NCBI RefSeq assembly: GCF_000155595.1
Contig: NZ_DS989905.1
Span: 299,850-363,849 of the forward strand
Direction of reading: 5' to 3'
Source: Synechococcus sp. PCC 7335
Lineage (GTDB): Bacteria > Cyanobacteriota > Cyanobacteriia > Phormidesmidales > Phormidesmidaceae
Length of the DNA: 64,000 nucleotides
Shown here one piece after another: positions 1-7,721 of this stretch. The notes under the pieces are model-generated. The model did no database searches. It saw only the letters and a list, made by a program, of their open reading frames with translations, and was not told where the DNA came from. The position numbers were made by a program, and so were the translations under genes. Numbering within the stretch: position 1 is the stretch's first letter; every line of letters begins with the position of its first letter.

Positions 1-1
1 T

Positions 2-283
2 TTGCCAGAGTATGCCACGCTCAAGGCAATGGGCTACAGCGATGCGGCGTTGCTACGGGTGGTCTTGCTAGAAGCTATTTTGTTAGCGGTGCTGGGCTTT
101 GTTCCTGGGTTTGTGACTTCTCTAGGACTTTATCAGGTGCTAACGGTGATGACTCGGATCCCGCTGGTGATGAAGAGTGCGGTTGCTGTTCAGGTGTTTG
201 TGCTGACGCTGGTGATGTGTAGTCTGTCGGGTGCGATCGCCATGCGACGTCTCCAGTCAGCCGATCCTGCCGACGTTTTTTAA
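2..283 (+). CDS. devC: DevC-like ABC transporter permease, 3' end only
   Basis: This is the last 93 codons of a gene that begins before the window. The reading frame enters at base 2 and stops at TAA 281-283. The visible part has two hydrophobic stretches separated by a short loop, ending in a short cytoplasmic tail with the ADPADVF-type ending usual for FtsX/DevC permeases. In cyanobacteria DevC is the inner-membrane part of the DevB-DevC-DevA exporter, which with an outer-membrane channel exports glycolipids or other hydrophobic substrates. The next gene is the matching ATPase, 49 bp downstream on the same strand, so the two are probably one operon. The substrate cannot be told from this fragment. 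Confidence 0.85.
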   Translation: MPEYATLKAMGYSDAALLRVVLLEAILLAVLGFVPGFVTSLGLYQVLTVMTRIPLVMKSAVAVQVFVLTLVMCSLSGAIAMRRLQSADPADVF

Positions 284-332
284 GGGTACCTTTAGTGATG
301 GTTTCAGTAGCACCTAAACAGGAGAAAGCGTT

Positions 333-1004
333 ATGCCTCCAACTGTGACAATCAACAATCTCAGTCACGCTTTTGGCAAAGGGCAGCTCCGCCGAACCGT
401 GCTGACAGATATTAGCCTAGAACTTCGTCCAGGAGAGATTGTGCTACTTACCGGGCCATCCGGCAGCGGAAAAACCACATTACTCACCTTGATGGGTGCT
501 CTGCGGTCGGTGCAGTCAGGCAGCCTAAAGATTCTCGATCAAGAGCTGAAGGGCGCGCGAAAGCGAAAGCTAGTCAAGCTACGCAGCCAGATTGGGTTTA
601 TCTTTCAGTCTCATAATTTGCTTGATTGTTTGACTGCAGCAGAGAACGTGGGAATGGCTTTGAAGCTGCACGGTGGGTCATTGCGCGATCGCCGCGACCA
701 ATCTCATGAAATGCTAAAAACAGTAGGACTAGGAGAGCATAGTCACAAGCATCCGAGCCAGCTTTCCGGTGGACAAAAGCAGCGGGTTGCGATCGCGCGT
801 GCCCTAGTCTCTCAACCCAAAATCGTCCTAGCCGACGAACCCACCGCCTCCCTAGACAGCCACTCCGGGCGAGACGTTGTAAATTTAATTCAACAGCTCG
901 CCCACCATCAGCACTGCACCGTTCTACTCGTCACTCACGATGCCCGTATTCTCGATATTGCTGACCGCACCTTGCATATTGAAGACGGACGATTGAGCGT
1001 ATAG
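333..1004 (+). CDS. devA: DevA-like ABC transporter ATP-binding protein
   Basis: The 223-residue protein is a single ABC ATPase of the DevA/LolD/MacB group. It has Walker A GPSGSGKTT at residues 41-49, the Q-loop near residue 92, signature LSGGQ at 144-148, Walker B and catalytic Glu in VLADEP at 165-170, and the switch His at 202. It should energise the DevC permease encoded just upstream, driving export with a DevB-type adaptor that would lie outside the window. The start follows GGAGAAAGCGTT, a good ribosome-binding site. Its last 30 codons are duplicated in decayed form at 1646-1738, behind the next gene. Function as the DevC partner is inferred from adjacency and family. Confidence 0.92.
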   Translation: MPPTVTINNLSHAFGKGQLRRTVLTDISLELRPGEIVLLTGPSGSGKTTLLTLMGALRSVQSGSLKILDQELKGARKRKLVKLRSQIGFIFQSHNLLDCLTAAENVGMALKLHGGSLRDRRDQSHEMLKTVGLGEHSHKHPSQLSGGQKQRVAIARALVSQPKIVLADEPTASLDSHSGRDVVNLIQQLAHHQHCTVLLVTHDARILDIADRTLHIEDGRLSV

Positions 1005-1045
1005 CATACTTTGCAAAAAGAAAGTAAAAAAGAGGAATTCACACA

Positions 1046-1636
1046 ATGTTAAAGCTTTACCACAATCCAATGACCCGATCTCTTCGAATACTCTGGCTAC
1101 TCGAAGAATTGGGCCTAGATTATCGTTTAATCCCAGTTGAGTTTGTTCCACCCGTTGACGGTAAGATCTTTTCTCAAAAGACACCAACCGGAAGATTTCC
1201 AACGCTTGAAGATGAAGAAACGTCACTTTGCGAGTCGGGAGTGATCGCTCAATACCTAATCGAACGCTACGGAGAAGGCCATCTTGCCCCCTCGATCAAT
1301 TCTTCCCTAAGAGCAAAGTATCTCCAGTGGACACATTTTCCAGAAGGAACAATCAATCCCTATCTCAACGCTATTCAGAGGTTCTCAAAATCAATGCCGA
1401 CTGTAGTGAACACGATGAAAGAAGAGCTAGATATTGCGCTTGCCTTCGCCAGTGACGAACTGGCCAATCAGCCCTATATCGTGGGAGAAAAATTTACTGG
1501 CGCAGACATCATGTTAGCGGTCAGTTTGCTATCAGCTAACATGCTTGGATTAATTGCCGATAAGCACAGCAACATTTTATCGTATTTCAATCGATTGCAA
1601 TCTAGAGACGCATTAATTAAAGCGTTGCAAAGCTAA
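1046..1636 (+). CDS. Glutathione S-transferase family protein
   Basis: The 196-residue protein has the two-domain GST layout. Residues 1-80 form a thioredoxin-like domain with a Ser at position 12 after NPMT, a cis-Pro region (TPTGRFPTL) and the E-S glutathione-binding pair in CESGVI. An all-helical domain follows, with the conserved GEKFTGADIM motif near residue 147. GSTs conjugate glutathione to electrophiles or act as peroxidases; the substrate is unknown. The start is preceded by AGAGGAATTC. It sits between devA and a second copy of the devA 3' end, so it may have arrived with a local duplication or insertion. Confidence 0.9.
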   Translation: MLKLYHNPMTRSLRILWLLEELGLDYRLIPVEFVPPVDGKIFSQKTPTGRFPTLEDEETSLCESGVIAQYLIERYGEGHLAPSINSSLRAKYLQWTHFPEGTINPYLNAIQRFSKSMPTVVNTMKEELDIALAFASDELANQPYIVGEKFTGADIMLAVSLLSANMLGLIADKHSNILSYFNRLQSRDALIKALQS

Positions 1637-1645
1637 ATGCTTCTC

Positions 1646-1738
1646 TACTGCGCTGTCCTATTGGTTACTTATAATACTCGCATTCTCAATATTGTTGATC
1701 GCATCTTGCACATTGAAGACGGACGATTGAGCCTGTGA
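1646..1738 (+). pseudogene. Decayed second copy of the devA 3' end
   Basis: Directly after the GST stop, a reading frame of 30 codons ending at TGA 1736-1738 aligns with DevA residues 194-223. By eye 21 of 30 residues are identical, including the terminal HIEDGRLS block. The switch His is Tyr here, and no start codon or other ABC motif remains, so it is a relic. The divergence means the event is not recent, or that the copy came from a devA paralog. It suggests that the GST gene was inserted into, or duplicated together with, a devA array. Confidence 0.8.
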
Positions 1739-1783
1739 AGGGACTATCCCTGATTAATATACACGTAAGATAGGAGAATATTC

Positions 1784-2266
1784 ATGACGCGCCTACGAAG
1801 ATATGATTCAGAAGATTGGGATGCTATTGCTGAAATCCATGATCGTACCAGATTAGATGAACTAAATGCTTCAGTTGGAACCGAAGCGTTCTTGTCATTA
1901 GCGGCTACAGCTGAAGAGGAAGAATTGTTTGCAGGAGAAGTTTGGGTTACTTGCGACGACCATTTCATCCTTGGATTTGTTGCCTTTGCTGATAATGAGG
2001 TGAATTGGCTGTATGTGTCGCCCGACTATTACCGCCAGGGAATTGGAAGATTACTGTTACGGCACGCCATTAACCGATGCGGCAAAACCGTGGGTACTTC
2101 TGTGCTAAGCGATAACAATGCAGCCTTGCAGCTCTACTTAAGTGAGGGGTTTCAGATTGTAGAGACAGAAACAGGAAAGCTTGCTGGCAATGAGGCTTTC
2201 TCGGCCACAGGGCATGTTCTTGAGCTTGATAAGCAACTGTTGAAAAATTCAAAGGTGACATCGTGA
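1784..2266 (+). CDS. GNAT family N-acetyltransferase
   Basis: The 160-residue protein has the GNAT acetyl-CoA-binding core: a beta4 strand (VNWLYVSPDYY) followed by the pyrophosphate loop RQGIGR near residues 85-90, then the C-terminal NAALQLYLSEGF motif. Such enzymes transfer acetyl groups from acetyl-CoA to amines on small molecules or proteins; the acceptor is not evident. The start has TAGGAGA upstream. Its stop overlaps the GTG start of the glycosyltransferase by four bases (GTGA at 2263-2266), so the two are translationally coupled and may modify the same product. Confidence 0.9.
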   Translation: MTRLRRYDSEDWDAIAEIHDRTRLDELNASVGTEAFLSLAATAEEEELFAGEVWVTCDDHFILGFVAFADNEVNWLYVSPDYYRQGIGRLLLRHAINRCGKTVGTSVLSDNNAALQLYLSEGFQIVETETGKLAGNEAFSATGHVLELDKQLLKNSKVTS

Positions 2267-3519
2267 GCCGAATTGTGTTGACTACGTGGGGTTCTCTGGG
2301 CGATCTGCATCCTATGCTTGCTTTGAGTCTGGAGTTGCGCGATCGCGGTCACCACATCATACTCGCAACAGCAGAAAGCTATCGAAACCAAATCGAGTCT
2401 CTAGAACTTGAGTTTTACGCAATTCGTCCTGATTTACCCGAAGATCCACAGACAATCAGTAAGATAATAGATCCCAAAACAGGATCAGAAGCTGTTCTAA
2501 AAGAGATTGTTTTAGGCAGCGTGCGAGATACCTATGATGACTTGATGGCGATTGCTCAAGCTGCCGATCTCTTAATTGCTCATGAGATCGTCTACGCTGC
2601 GCCTCTAGTGGCGGAAGTGCTGAAGTTACCTTGGGCTAGCTGCACCTTAGCGCCAGCTGCATTCTTCTCAGCCTATGAGCCAATTGTCATCTCGGGCTAT
2701 CCCGCTCTATCGAAGCTACACCGTTTCGGGCCAAAGGTTAATCGTTTGGCTGTAAATTCCGCTAAGCTGACAACTCACCCATGGGGAGATCCTATCTACC
2801 AACTCTGTAAAGAACTTAGACTACAGCCCATCCAAAACCCAATTGTTGGCAACGACAAATACTCTCCTCATTTGGTATTAGCTTTATTTTCGTCGCTGCT
2901 AGGAACATTAAAACCCGACTGGCCACCGAATGTTGTAACCACTGGCTTCACCTTCTACGATGGAAACTCAGCGCAGCCCATTAGTCCAGAACTAGAAGAC
3001 TTCTTGAACTCTGCTGAGCCACCTCTCGTCTTTACACTAGGCTCGGCAGCAGTCAACGCGCCTGGTGATTTCTATGCCGCCAGCGCGTGGGCCGCTATCA
3101 ACTTGAATCGCCGTGCGGTGCTGCTACTCGGTCAAAATCCACCACCCCAAAACTTACCGGCTAGCATCTTCGCCTGTGACTATGCCCCCTACTCAAAAAT
3201 CTTTCCCCGCGCCTGTGCGATGGTCCATCAGGGCGGCATCGGCACCACAGCGCAGGCTCTGAGAGCTGGTCGCCCAACGCTAATCATGCCGTACAGCCTC
3301 GATCAGCCCGACAATGCGGCGCGGGTTCAACGATTAGGAACGTCTCGCACGCTCTCTCGCAAGAATTTCTCAGCATCACAACTGACAGAAGAACTGAGAA
3401 CACTCCTTGATACTCTTGGCTACGCAACCAAAGCAGCAGAAATTGGACGCATAATAAGTTTAGAAAAGGGCGTAGACGTAGCCTGTAATGCCATAGAAAA
3501 TCAAATTAAAGAAAGTTGA
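2263..3519 (+). CDS. GT1-family glycosyltransferase (MGT/UGT type)
   Basis: The 418-residue protein has the GT-B fold of family 1 glycosyltransferases. The N-terminal acceptor domain opens with LTTWGSLGDLHPMLAL, and the C-terminal donor domain holds the signature HQGGIGTTAQALRAG from His322 and the DQPDNAARV loop that contacts the nucleotide sugar. These enzymes glycosylate lipids, macrolides, carotenoids or sterols. The GTG start is set by the four-base overlap with the upstream acetyltransferase. The gene is intact and of usual length. The acceptor is unknown; the coupled acetyltransferase hints at a tailored small molecule or cell-surface lipid. Confidence 0.9.
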   Translation: MSRIVLTTWGSLGDLHPMLALSLELRDRGHHIILATAESYRNQIESLELEFYAIRPDLPEDPQTISKIIDPKTGSEAVLKEIVLGSVRDTYDDLMAIAQAADLLIAHEIVYAAPLVAEVLKLPWASCTLAPAAFFSAYEPIVISGYPALSKLHRFGPKVNRLAVNSAKLTTHPWGDPIYQLCKELRLQPIQNPIVGNDKYSPHLVLALFSSLLGTLKPDWPPNVVTTGFTFYDGNSAQPISPELEDFLNSAEPPLVFTLGSAAVNAPGDFYAASAWAAINLNRRAVLLLGQNPPPQNLPASIFACDYAPYSKIFPRACAMVHQGGIGTTAQALRAGRPTLIMPYSLDQPDNAARVQRLGTSRTLSRKNFSASQLTEELRTLLDTLGYATKAAEIGRIISLEKGVDVACNAIENQIKES

Positions 3520-3526
3520 GAAGGTC

Positions 3527-4070
3527 ATGCCATCCGATATTATCCTAATTGGCCCTCAGACAGCTGGAAAGTCTACCGTTGGCGCACTTTTAGCAAACCG
3601 CCTCAACTTGCCGCAGTGCTCAATGGATGAACACCGCTGGCGCTATTACCAAGAGATTGGCTATGACGAAGCTCTAGCAAAACAGAAGCAAAAAACTGAA
3701 GGCGCTCGGGGACTTATTCAATACTGGAAACCTTTCGAGGCATATACTGTAGAGCGACTGCTCTTAGAGCATACAAACTGTGTGATAGATTTCGGTGCGG
3801 GTCACTCAGTCTATGCTGTTTCAAAGGGTCAAACAGGCTCTCTCAAGCTATCCTAATGTTGTTCTTTTGCTACCATCACCAGATGTAGAGGAATCAATCG
3901 ATATTCTAGCCGAACGTAACCGACATCTACCAGCAGACATCCGCAGTACCAATGAGTATTTTGTAAGACATCCCTCGAACAGCGAACTTGCTAAGTTTAC
4001 GGTATATACAAAGTCAAAAACACCACAAGAAACCTGTGATGAAATCTTGTGGCTGGTCAATGTTTCGTAG
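3527..4070 (+). pseudogene. Shikimate-kinase-like P-loop kinase, frameshifted
   Basis: The first 95 or so codons (from ATG 3527, after GAGAAGG) encode a P-loop kinase with Walker A GPQTAGKST, then MDEHRWRYY and a FGAGHSVY motif. After 3815 the original frame runs into a stop at 3854-3856. The matching C-terminal half, from FQRVKQAL through VVLLLPSPDVEES to the end, continues in the +1 frame up to 4070. Together the two halves make one protein of about 180 residues of the shikimate kinase-like AAA family. A small deletion not divisible by three around 3812-3820 explains the break. It could be a sequencing error, but a few expected residues after HSVY also seem missing. Substrate unknown. Confidence 0.75.
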
Positions 4071-4089
4071 CTCTACTGTTTATAACTTT

Positions 4090-4545
4090 CTACTGATTAG
4101 AGACATAGGTGCTGGCAATTCGCTCAATCTCATCGCGGGTCCCCCGTGGCACTTTGATGTTGATGACTTCAGATATCAAAGATAAGCGGCGCTTTAGCTG
4201 AATGGTCCATACATCAGGCTGTGAAACCTCCCATCTGTAGGCGCTAATCCGTCGCCAGGGAATAAACGTATAGAGAAAACAAAAGCCGTTTTCCCTTAGC
4301 TCTAGCTTGCTTAATCCAAGGGATATTAGCAAAATAGCAAGTGTCCACCAGAACATGACTCTAGGTAACTGCAAAAGTTTATCTGTTGGCTCAGGGCTCT
4401 GCAAAAGCCGCTCCAATGATAGCCAAGTCACAAAAGTAGCCACGCCGCTCTCTGCAATTCCAACCCACAGCAGTATTTGGTTATGCCAGGTTCGACCCGC
4501 ATCGAAAAGTAAATCGCCTGTCTTCCGTTTGCGATAAGGCCAGCT
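4090..4545 (-). pseudogene. DUF5673-like membrane protein, 5' end removed by IS6 element
   Basis: On the minus strand an open frame runs from the IS boundary at 4545 to a stop at 4090-4092. It begins with the residues SWPYRKRKTGDLLF, then a hydrophobic segment (ILLWVGIA), a second membrane segment (VMFWWTLAILLISLGLS), and a soluble domain with IPWRRISAYRWE. This is the layout of small cyanobacterial two-helix proteins that I associate with DUF5673. No plausible start lies between 4545 and the IS edge, so the original 5' end is lost. A GTG at 4443 could start a shortened 117-residue product lacking the first conserved segment. The family name is from memory and moderately sure; the truncation is seen directly. 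Confidence 0.6.
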
Positions 4546-4559
4546 GGGATTGTCAAGTT
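4546..4559 (+). repeat. Left terminal inverted repeat of the IS6 element
   Basis: The sequence GGGATTGTCAAGTT marks the end of the element that lies downstream of the transposase stop. It directly abuts the truncated membrane-protein gene. Confidence 0.75.
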
Positions 4560-4615
4560 AACGCCGACTACAAAAAACTGAGACGTTTTTACTAGGAGAA
4601 TTCTGTCCGGATGGT

Positions 4616-5317
4616 CTATGCGATCACACTTACCCCTGTAAGTGATTTCCAACTGTCGATCCGTTGACGCATCGTTGCTCGATATTCTGAAGCCGTCTGT
4701 TTGTGCTGATTGGGATGGAAATGACCGCGTATCGGTTCGAAGGCCGACAGAAAGCGTTGCGCTTGACTCACAGATTTGAAGCGGCCCATTCGTCTCTCTC
4801 TGATTCGGGTCGGTCTATGTGAGTTCTCAGCTCGATTGTTCAAGCCTTTGTGCTGTCTGTGTTCCACACCCTTCAGGATTTCCTTCTTCGCTGCCCCATA
4901 GCTTTTCAGCTTATCGGTAACGATGCCTCTGGGGGCAAAGCCTGCTGGCTTGAGCAGTTTCCGGAAAAACTTCTTCGCGGCTGCTTTGTTGCGGTGGCGC
5001 TGCATTAGGATATCGAGCACTACACCATGCTGGTCAACAGCCCGCCACAAGTAGAACTGCTCGCCCTTAATCTTACTGACCACTTTGTCTAAGTGCCACT
5101 TGTCACCAGGCTTTGATCGCCGCTTACGGATTTGATTCGCGTAGCCTTGAGCAAACTTGAGGCACCATCCCCTGATCGCCTCATAGGTCACTGTGATGCC
5201 CCGATAGAGCATCATTTTCTCGATGTCACGGAAGCTTAACGGGAAAGTGTAGTACAGCCACACACAGTAGCTGATGATGTCGGCTGGGAAAAGATGGCCA
5301 CCGTAGGGATTATTCAT
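4616..5317 (-). CDS. IS6 family transposase
   Basis: The 233-residue DDE transposase has an N-terminal helix-turn-helix region (LSFRDIEKMM...TYEAIRGWCLKF). The RNase-H-like catalytic core has Asp77 (KWHLDKV), Asp135 (IVTDKLKSY) and Glu164 (NNRAENSH), with the R/K-rich RERRMGRFKS block that follows the Glu in this family. IS6 transposases move by replicative cointegration, which explains how they join or delete flanking DNA. The gene is intact and full length, so the element may still be active. The start ATG lies 45 bp inside the right terminal repeat. Confidence 0.93.
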   Translation of the reverse strand: MNNPYGGHLFPADIISYCVWLYYTFPLSFRDIEKMMLYRGITVTYEAIRGWCLKFAQGYANQIRKRRSKPGDKWHLDKVVSKIKGEQFYLWRAVDQHGVVLDILMQRHRNKAAAKKFFRKLLKPAGFAPRGIVTDKLKSYGAAKKEILKGVEHRQHKGLNNRAENSHRPTRIRERRMGRFKSVSQAQRFLSAFEPIRGHFHPNQHKQTASEYRATMRQRIDSWKSLTGVSVIA

Positions 5318-5361
5318 TCGCCCACCCTCTCAAATCCAACAGCTCGCAGTCAAATCTAGCC

Positions 5362-5375
5362 AACTTGACAATGCC
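5362..5375 (-). repeat. Right terminal inverted repeat of the IS6 element
   Basis: Read on the minus strand this is GGCATTGTCAAGTT, matching the left repeat at 13 of 14 positions. It lies upstream of the transposase start. Confidence 0.75.
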
Positions 5376-5495
5376 GCTTGTACTGCTGAGTACACAGATG
5401 TCACTATTTGTAACTATTAACGGTACAAAGGAAGCAGATGAATTGTTCTGGTAAACGAGGGTTTGTTCAAAGTACCTGCTCGCTGTAACCGCCAT
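5376..5495 (-). pseudogene. Possible 5' stub of an unknown gene cut by the IS6 element
   Basis: An ATG at 5495 opens a 40-codon frame that runs straight into the right end of the IS element, continuing a few codons inside it. The peptide (starting MAVTASRYFEQ) matches nothing I recognise. It does not look like the missing N-terminus of the membrane protein on the other side of the element, so the two flanks may not have been neighbours originally. It could also be non-coding. Confidence 0.25.
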
Positions 5496-5612
5496 TGTTT
5501 CTTGGAAAGGCGATCGCCCTACGGTTCTTCTGTCTTTTTACACGTGCGATCGCATAGTTTGACCAGGCTGACTACTAGTGAAAAGTAGTGAAAAGACGGT
5601 AAGTGCCCTGCG

Positions 5613-6056
5613 TCACTCGCTTAGCTGCTGCAAAGCATGACTCAGAACATCTACAATCCGCTCGTCTGCTAGAAAGTAGTACGCAAGCTTGCCGTCACTT
5701 CTGTGTTTCAATATTTTGAGATCGCGCAACTTCCGCAGATGGTGAGAAGCCGCTGCTATCTTGACGTTGAGTAGCGACGCTACATCACACACACAAAGCT
5801 CTCGCTCATTGCTTAGGGCAAGAAGAATTTTTAGGCGCGATCTATCTGCTAACGCACTAAACAGGACTTGAGCACTAGCTAGCAGTTCCTCCTCTGGCAT
5901 CGCTTCACTGACCTGAGTTACCAGCGCCTGATTAAAGCACTGAACTTGGCAAACGTCCCTAGCCCTGCTTCTAGATAAGGCACTAGACGATGAAGCGTTT
6001 GACAACGGAGCTTTAGGCAAAGCCTTTGGCAGCGTTTTTGAAGAAGCTTTAATCAC
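5613..6056 (-). CDS. ArsR/SmtB-family metal-responsive repressor
   Basis: The 147-residue protein has a winged-helix domain at about residues 55-147 with the recognition segment KIAAASHHLRKLRDL. It carries the ELCVCD motif (Cys88, Cys90) in helix 3 and two Cys (36, 40) in the N-terminal arm, the ligand set of CadC/AztR-type alpha3N sites. The SmtB/ZiaR alpha5 zinc site is partly lost: positions equal to SmtB His106 and His117 are Arg133 and Gln144, while Asp131 and Glu147 remain. This points to sensing of a thiophilic metal (Cd, Pb, As or Zn through Cys). It is divergent from znuA, with 193 bp between, and may control itself, znuA or both. Confidence 0.88.
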   Translation of the reverse strand: MIKASSKTLPKALPKAPLSNASSSSALSRSRARDVCQVQCFNQALVTQVSEAMPEEELLASAQVLFSALADRSRLKILLALSNERELCVCDVASLLNVKIAAASHHLRKLRDLKILKHRSDGKLAYYFLADERIVDVLSHALQQLSE

Positions 6057-6158
6057 GAATTTAGGTGCATGAGGGTAAACAGACTCATTCTATCGATCAA
6101 CTGCCTTTGGATTTTGCCGACCGACCTTGAGTCCAAGAAATCGACCCAAGTTTGAAGA

Positions 6159-6170
6159 ATAGTCGACTAT
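6159..6170. promoter_or_regulatory. 12-bp palindrome between arsR-type gene and znuA
   Basis: ATAGTCGACTAT is a perfect 12-bp palindrome about 100 bp upstream of the ArsR-type start and 80 bp upstream of znuA. ArsR-family operators are imperfect 12-2-12 dyads, so this could be part of one, but the match is not specific. Confidence 0.3.
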
Positions 6171-6222
6171 CTACTAAAAGGATGTTGCGAAGGAAACTTC
6201 TTGCGATAGTATGATTTGACAA

Positions 6223-6237
6223 TGATAATCGTTATCA
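6223..6237 (+). promoter_or_regulatory. Zur box upstream of znuA
   Basis: TGATAATCGTTATCA is a perfect 15-bp palindrome ending 12 bp before the znuA ATG. It matches the TGATAAnnnTTATCA core known for cyanobacterial Zur operators (also close to Fur boxes). Bound Zur here would block transcription when zinc is sufficient. Confidence 0.8.
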
Positions 6238-6249
6238 AAGCATAGCGCC

Positions 6250-7374
6250 ATGCATAAATCACTACGCCTGCTTTCGCAACTGTCTGCTTTGTCACTAGTA
6301 CTAGGCGCAGTGGGCTGCACTCAGTCCGACAGCACTCAGCCGCAGACTGATGCAGAATCTGTTACTGGGCCTCAGGTGGTTGCTTCTCACAGCGTACTTT
6401 GTGACATGACTGAGCAGATCGCTCAAGATACCGTAGATTTGAGCTGCCTAATTGACGCAGGTCAAGATCCTCATACCTACAGTGCCACCCCAGCAGATCG
6501 GCGGGCCGTTGAGGATGCTGATCTGGTTTTATATGGCGGCTATAGCTTTGAGCCTGAAATAATTCAAATGATTGAGGCGACTGACACACCCGCGCCCAAA
6601 GTTGCTGTGTCAGAGGTGTCCGTATCAGACCCGTTACTGGGTGAACCTCATGACCACGACCATGACCATGGAGAAGGCGAAGCCCATACAGAGAGAGAGC
6701 ATGAGGACGAGCATGAGCACCATGCAGAAGGCGAAGTACACTCAGAAGATGAGCATCATGCCGAGGACGAGCATGAACATCACGCGGAAGGTGAAATGGT
6801 GCCAGACCCTCACGTTTGGCACAATGCTAAAAATGGGATAGCGATGGCAAGAGTCGTTCAAGCTCAGCTTAGCGAACTCTCTCCAGAGAATGCTGAGCTG
6901 TATGAGACTAACGCTGAAACCCTGATCGCTCAGATAGAACAGCTTGATACTTGGATTCAGGCCCAGATAGATACCATTCCTGCCTCTAGCCGCACGCTGA
7001 TTAGCACTCACGAAGCGCTTGGCTACTATGCCGATGCCTATGGGATTGAACTTGAGCCTGCTCTTGACGGGTTTAGTACAGAGGGGGAGCCCTCAGCCGC
7101 AGACGTCAAGGAACTAACAGAAGTTGTCGAATCAAAGAGCGTACCTAGCATTTTTGTAGAATCTACCAGCAATCCGGGCCTGATTGAAACCGTCTCCAGA
7201 GAAACTGATATCGCGGTCTCACAAGATCCAATCTACGCTGATGGATTGGGCAGCTCTGAAACATCGGCAGCGACTTATCAGGGAATGCTTATTACTAATA
7301 CCTGCACTATCGTCAATGGTTTAGGCGGCACTTGCGATCAAGCTGCATCCGAAGCTTTTTTGTCTGCTCAATAG
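6250..7374 (+). CDS. znuA: Zinc ABC transporter substrate-binding lipoprotein ZnuA
   Basis: The 374-residue protein is a cluster A-I binding protein for periplasmic zinc. A lipoprotein signal ends at Cys23 (LGAVGC). Zinc ligands expected for the family are seen as His75 (DPHTY), His188 (DPHVWH), the His in STHEALGYYA and the Asp in QDPIYADG. Residues 134-181 form a very long loop of His, Asp and Glu with near-repeats of EHHAEGE, typical of zinc (not manganese) binding proteins. No znuB or znuC follows, so the permease and ATPase must be elsewhere. A Zur box lies just upstream, and an ArsR-type sensor is divergent. Confidence 0.93.
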   Translation: MHKSLRLLSQLSALSLVLGAVGCTQSDSTQPQTDAESVTGPQVVASHSVLCDMTEQIAQDTVDLSCLIDAGQDPHTYSATPADRRAVEDADLVLYGGYSFEPEIIQMIEATDTPAPKVAVSEVSVSDPLLGEPHDHDHDHGEGEAHTEREHEDEHEHHAEGEVHSEDEHHAEDEHEHHAEGEMVPDPHVWHNAKNGIAMARVVQAQLSELSPENAELYETNAETLIAQIEQLDTWIQAQIDTIPASSRTLISTHEALGYYADAYGIELEPALDGFSTEGEPSAADVKELTEVVESKSVPSIFVESTSNPGLIETVSRETDIAVSQDPIYADGLGSSETSAATYQGMLITNTCTIVNGLGGTCDQAASEAFLSAQ

Positions 7375-7721
7375 CTCAGTGCTGTAGTAAACAGTGCTGT
7401 AGTAAACAGAGACAATCTCACAACGTACTGACCTTAGGTTACTCAGGCCGAGTATGGACCGACTATGAACCGACTATGGACTATGGCAACGACCGCCGCT
7501 CGCTTTTTCAGTAATGTTCGGTAATGTCCTTATGCCAGTCGATCAGACAGGTAACTTTTTGGGGCCCCGATCGCCAGATGTCATAATTCGCATGTCTGAG
7601 CGATCGCATTCAAGATCTTAAAAACGACTGAACTTAGACTCAGCTCGGTTTACCGCCCTCCCACCGACTGTCAAACTCTCTATCATGTAAGAGTCAAAGA
7701 ACGAGCGCAAAAGGCCAACAT
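7375..7721. other. Intergenic stretch after znuA
   Basis: The region holds a 15-bp unit (AGTGCTGTAGTAAAC) repeated exactly in tandem at 7378-7407, then a looser repeat built on GACCGACTATG around 7455-7485 and two HIP1-like GCGATCGC-containing or related sites near 7568 and 7600. No gene, RNA or terminator was recognised. Confidence 0.5.

Larger units (their letters stand above)
4546..5375 (-). mobile_element. IS6-family insertion sequence, complete with terminal inverted repeats
   Basis: An 830-bp element encloses one transposase gene. Its ends are 14-bp inverted repeats, GGGATTGTCAAGTT at 4546-4559 and the reverse complement of GGCATTGTCAAGTT at 5362-5375 (13 of 14 match). Size and single-gene layout fit IS6/IS240. 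The eight bases on either side (4538-4545 GGCCAGCT, 5376-5383 GCTTGTAC) do not match, so there is no target-site duplication. The element probably has ends left by recombination or deletion rather than a simple insertion. A decayed relative lies at 60034-60295. Confidence 0.85.

Noticed and set aside
4538..5383. Target-site duplication around the IS6 element
   Set aside because: The flanking eight bases, GGCCAGCT and GCTTGTAC, are different.
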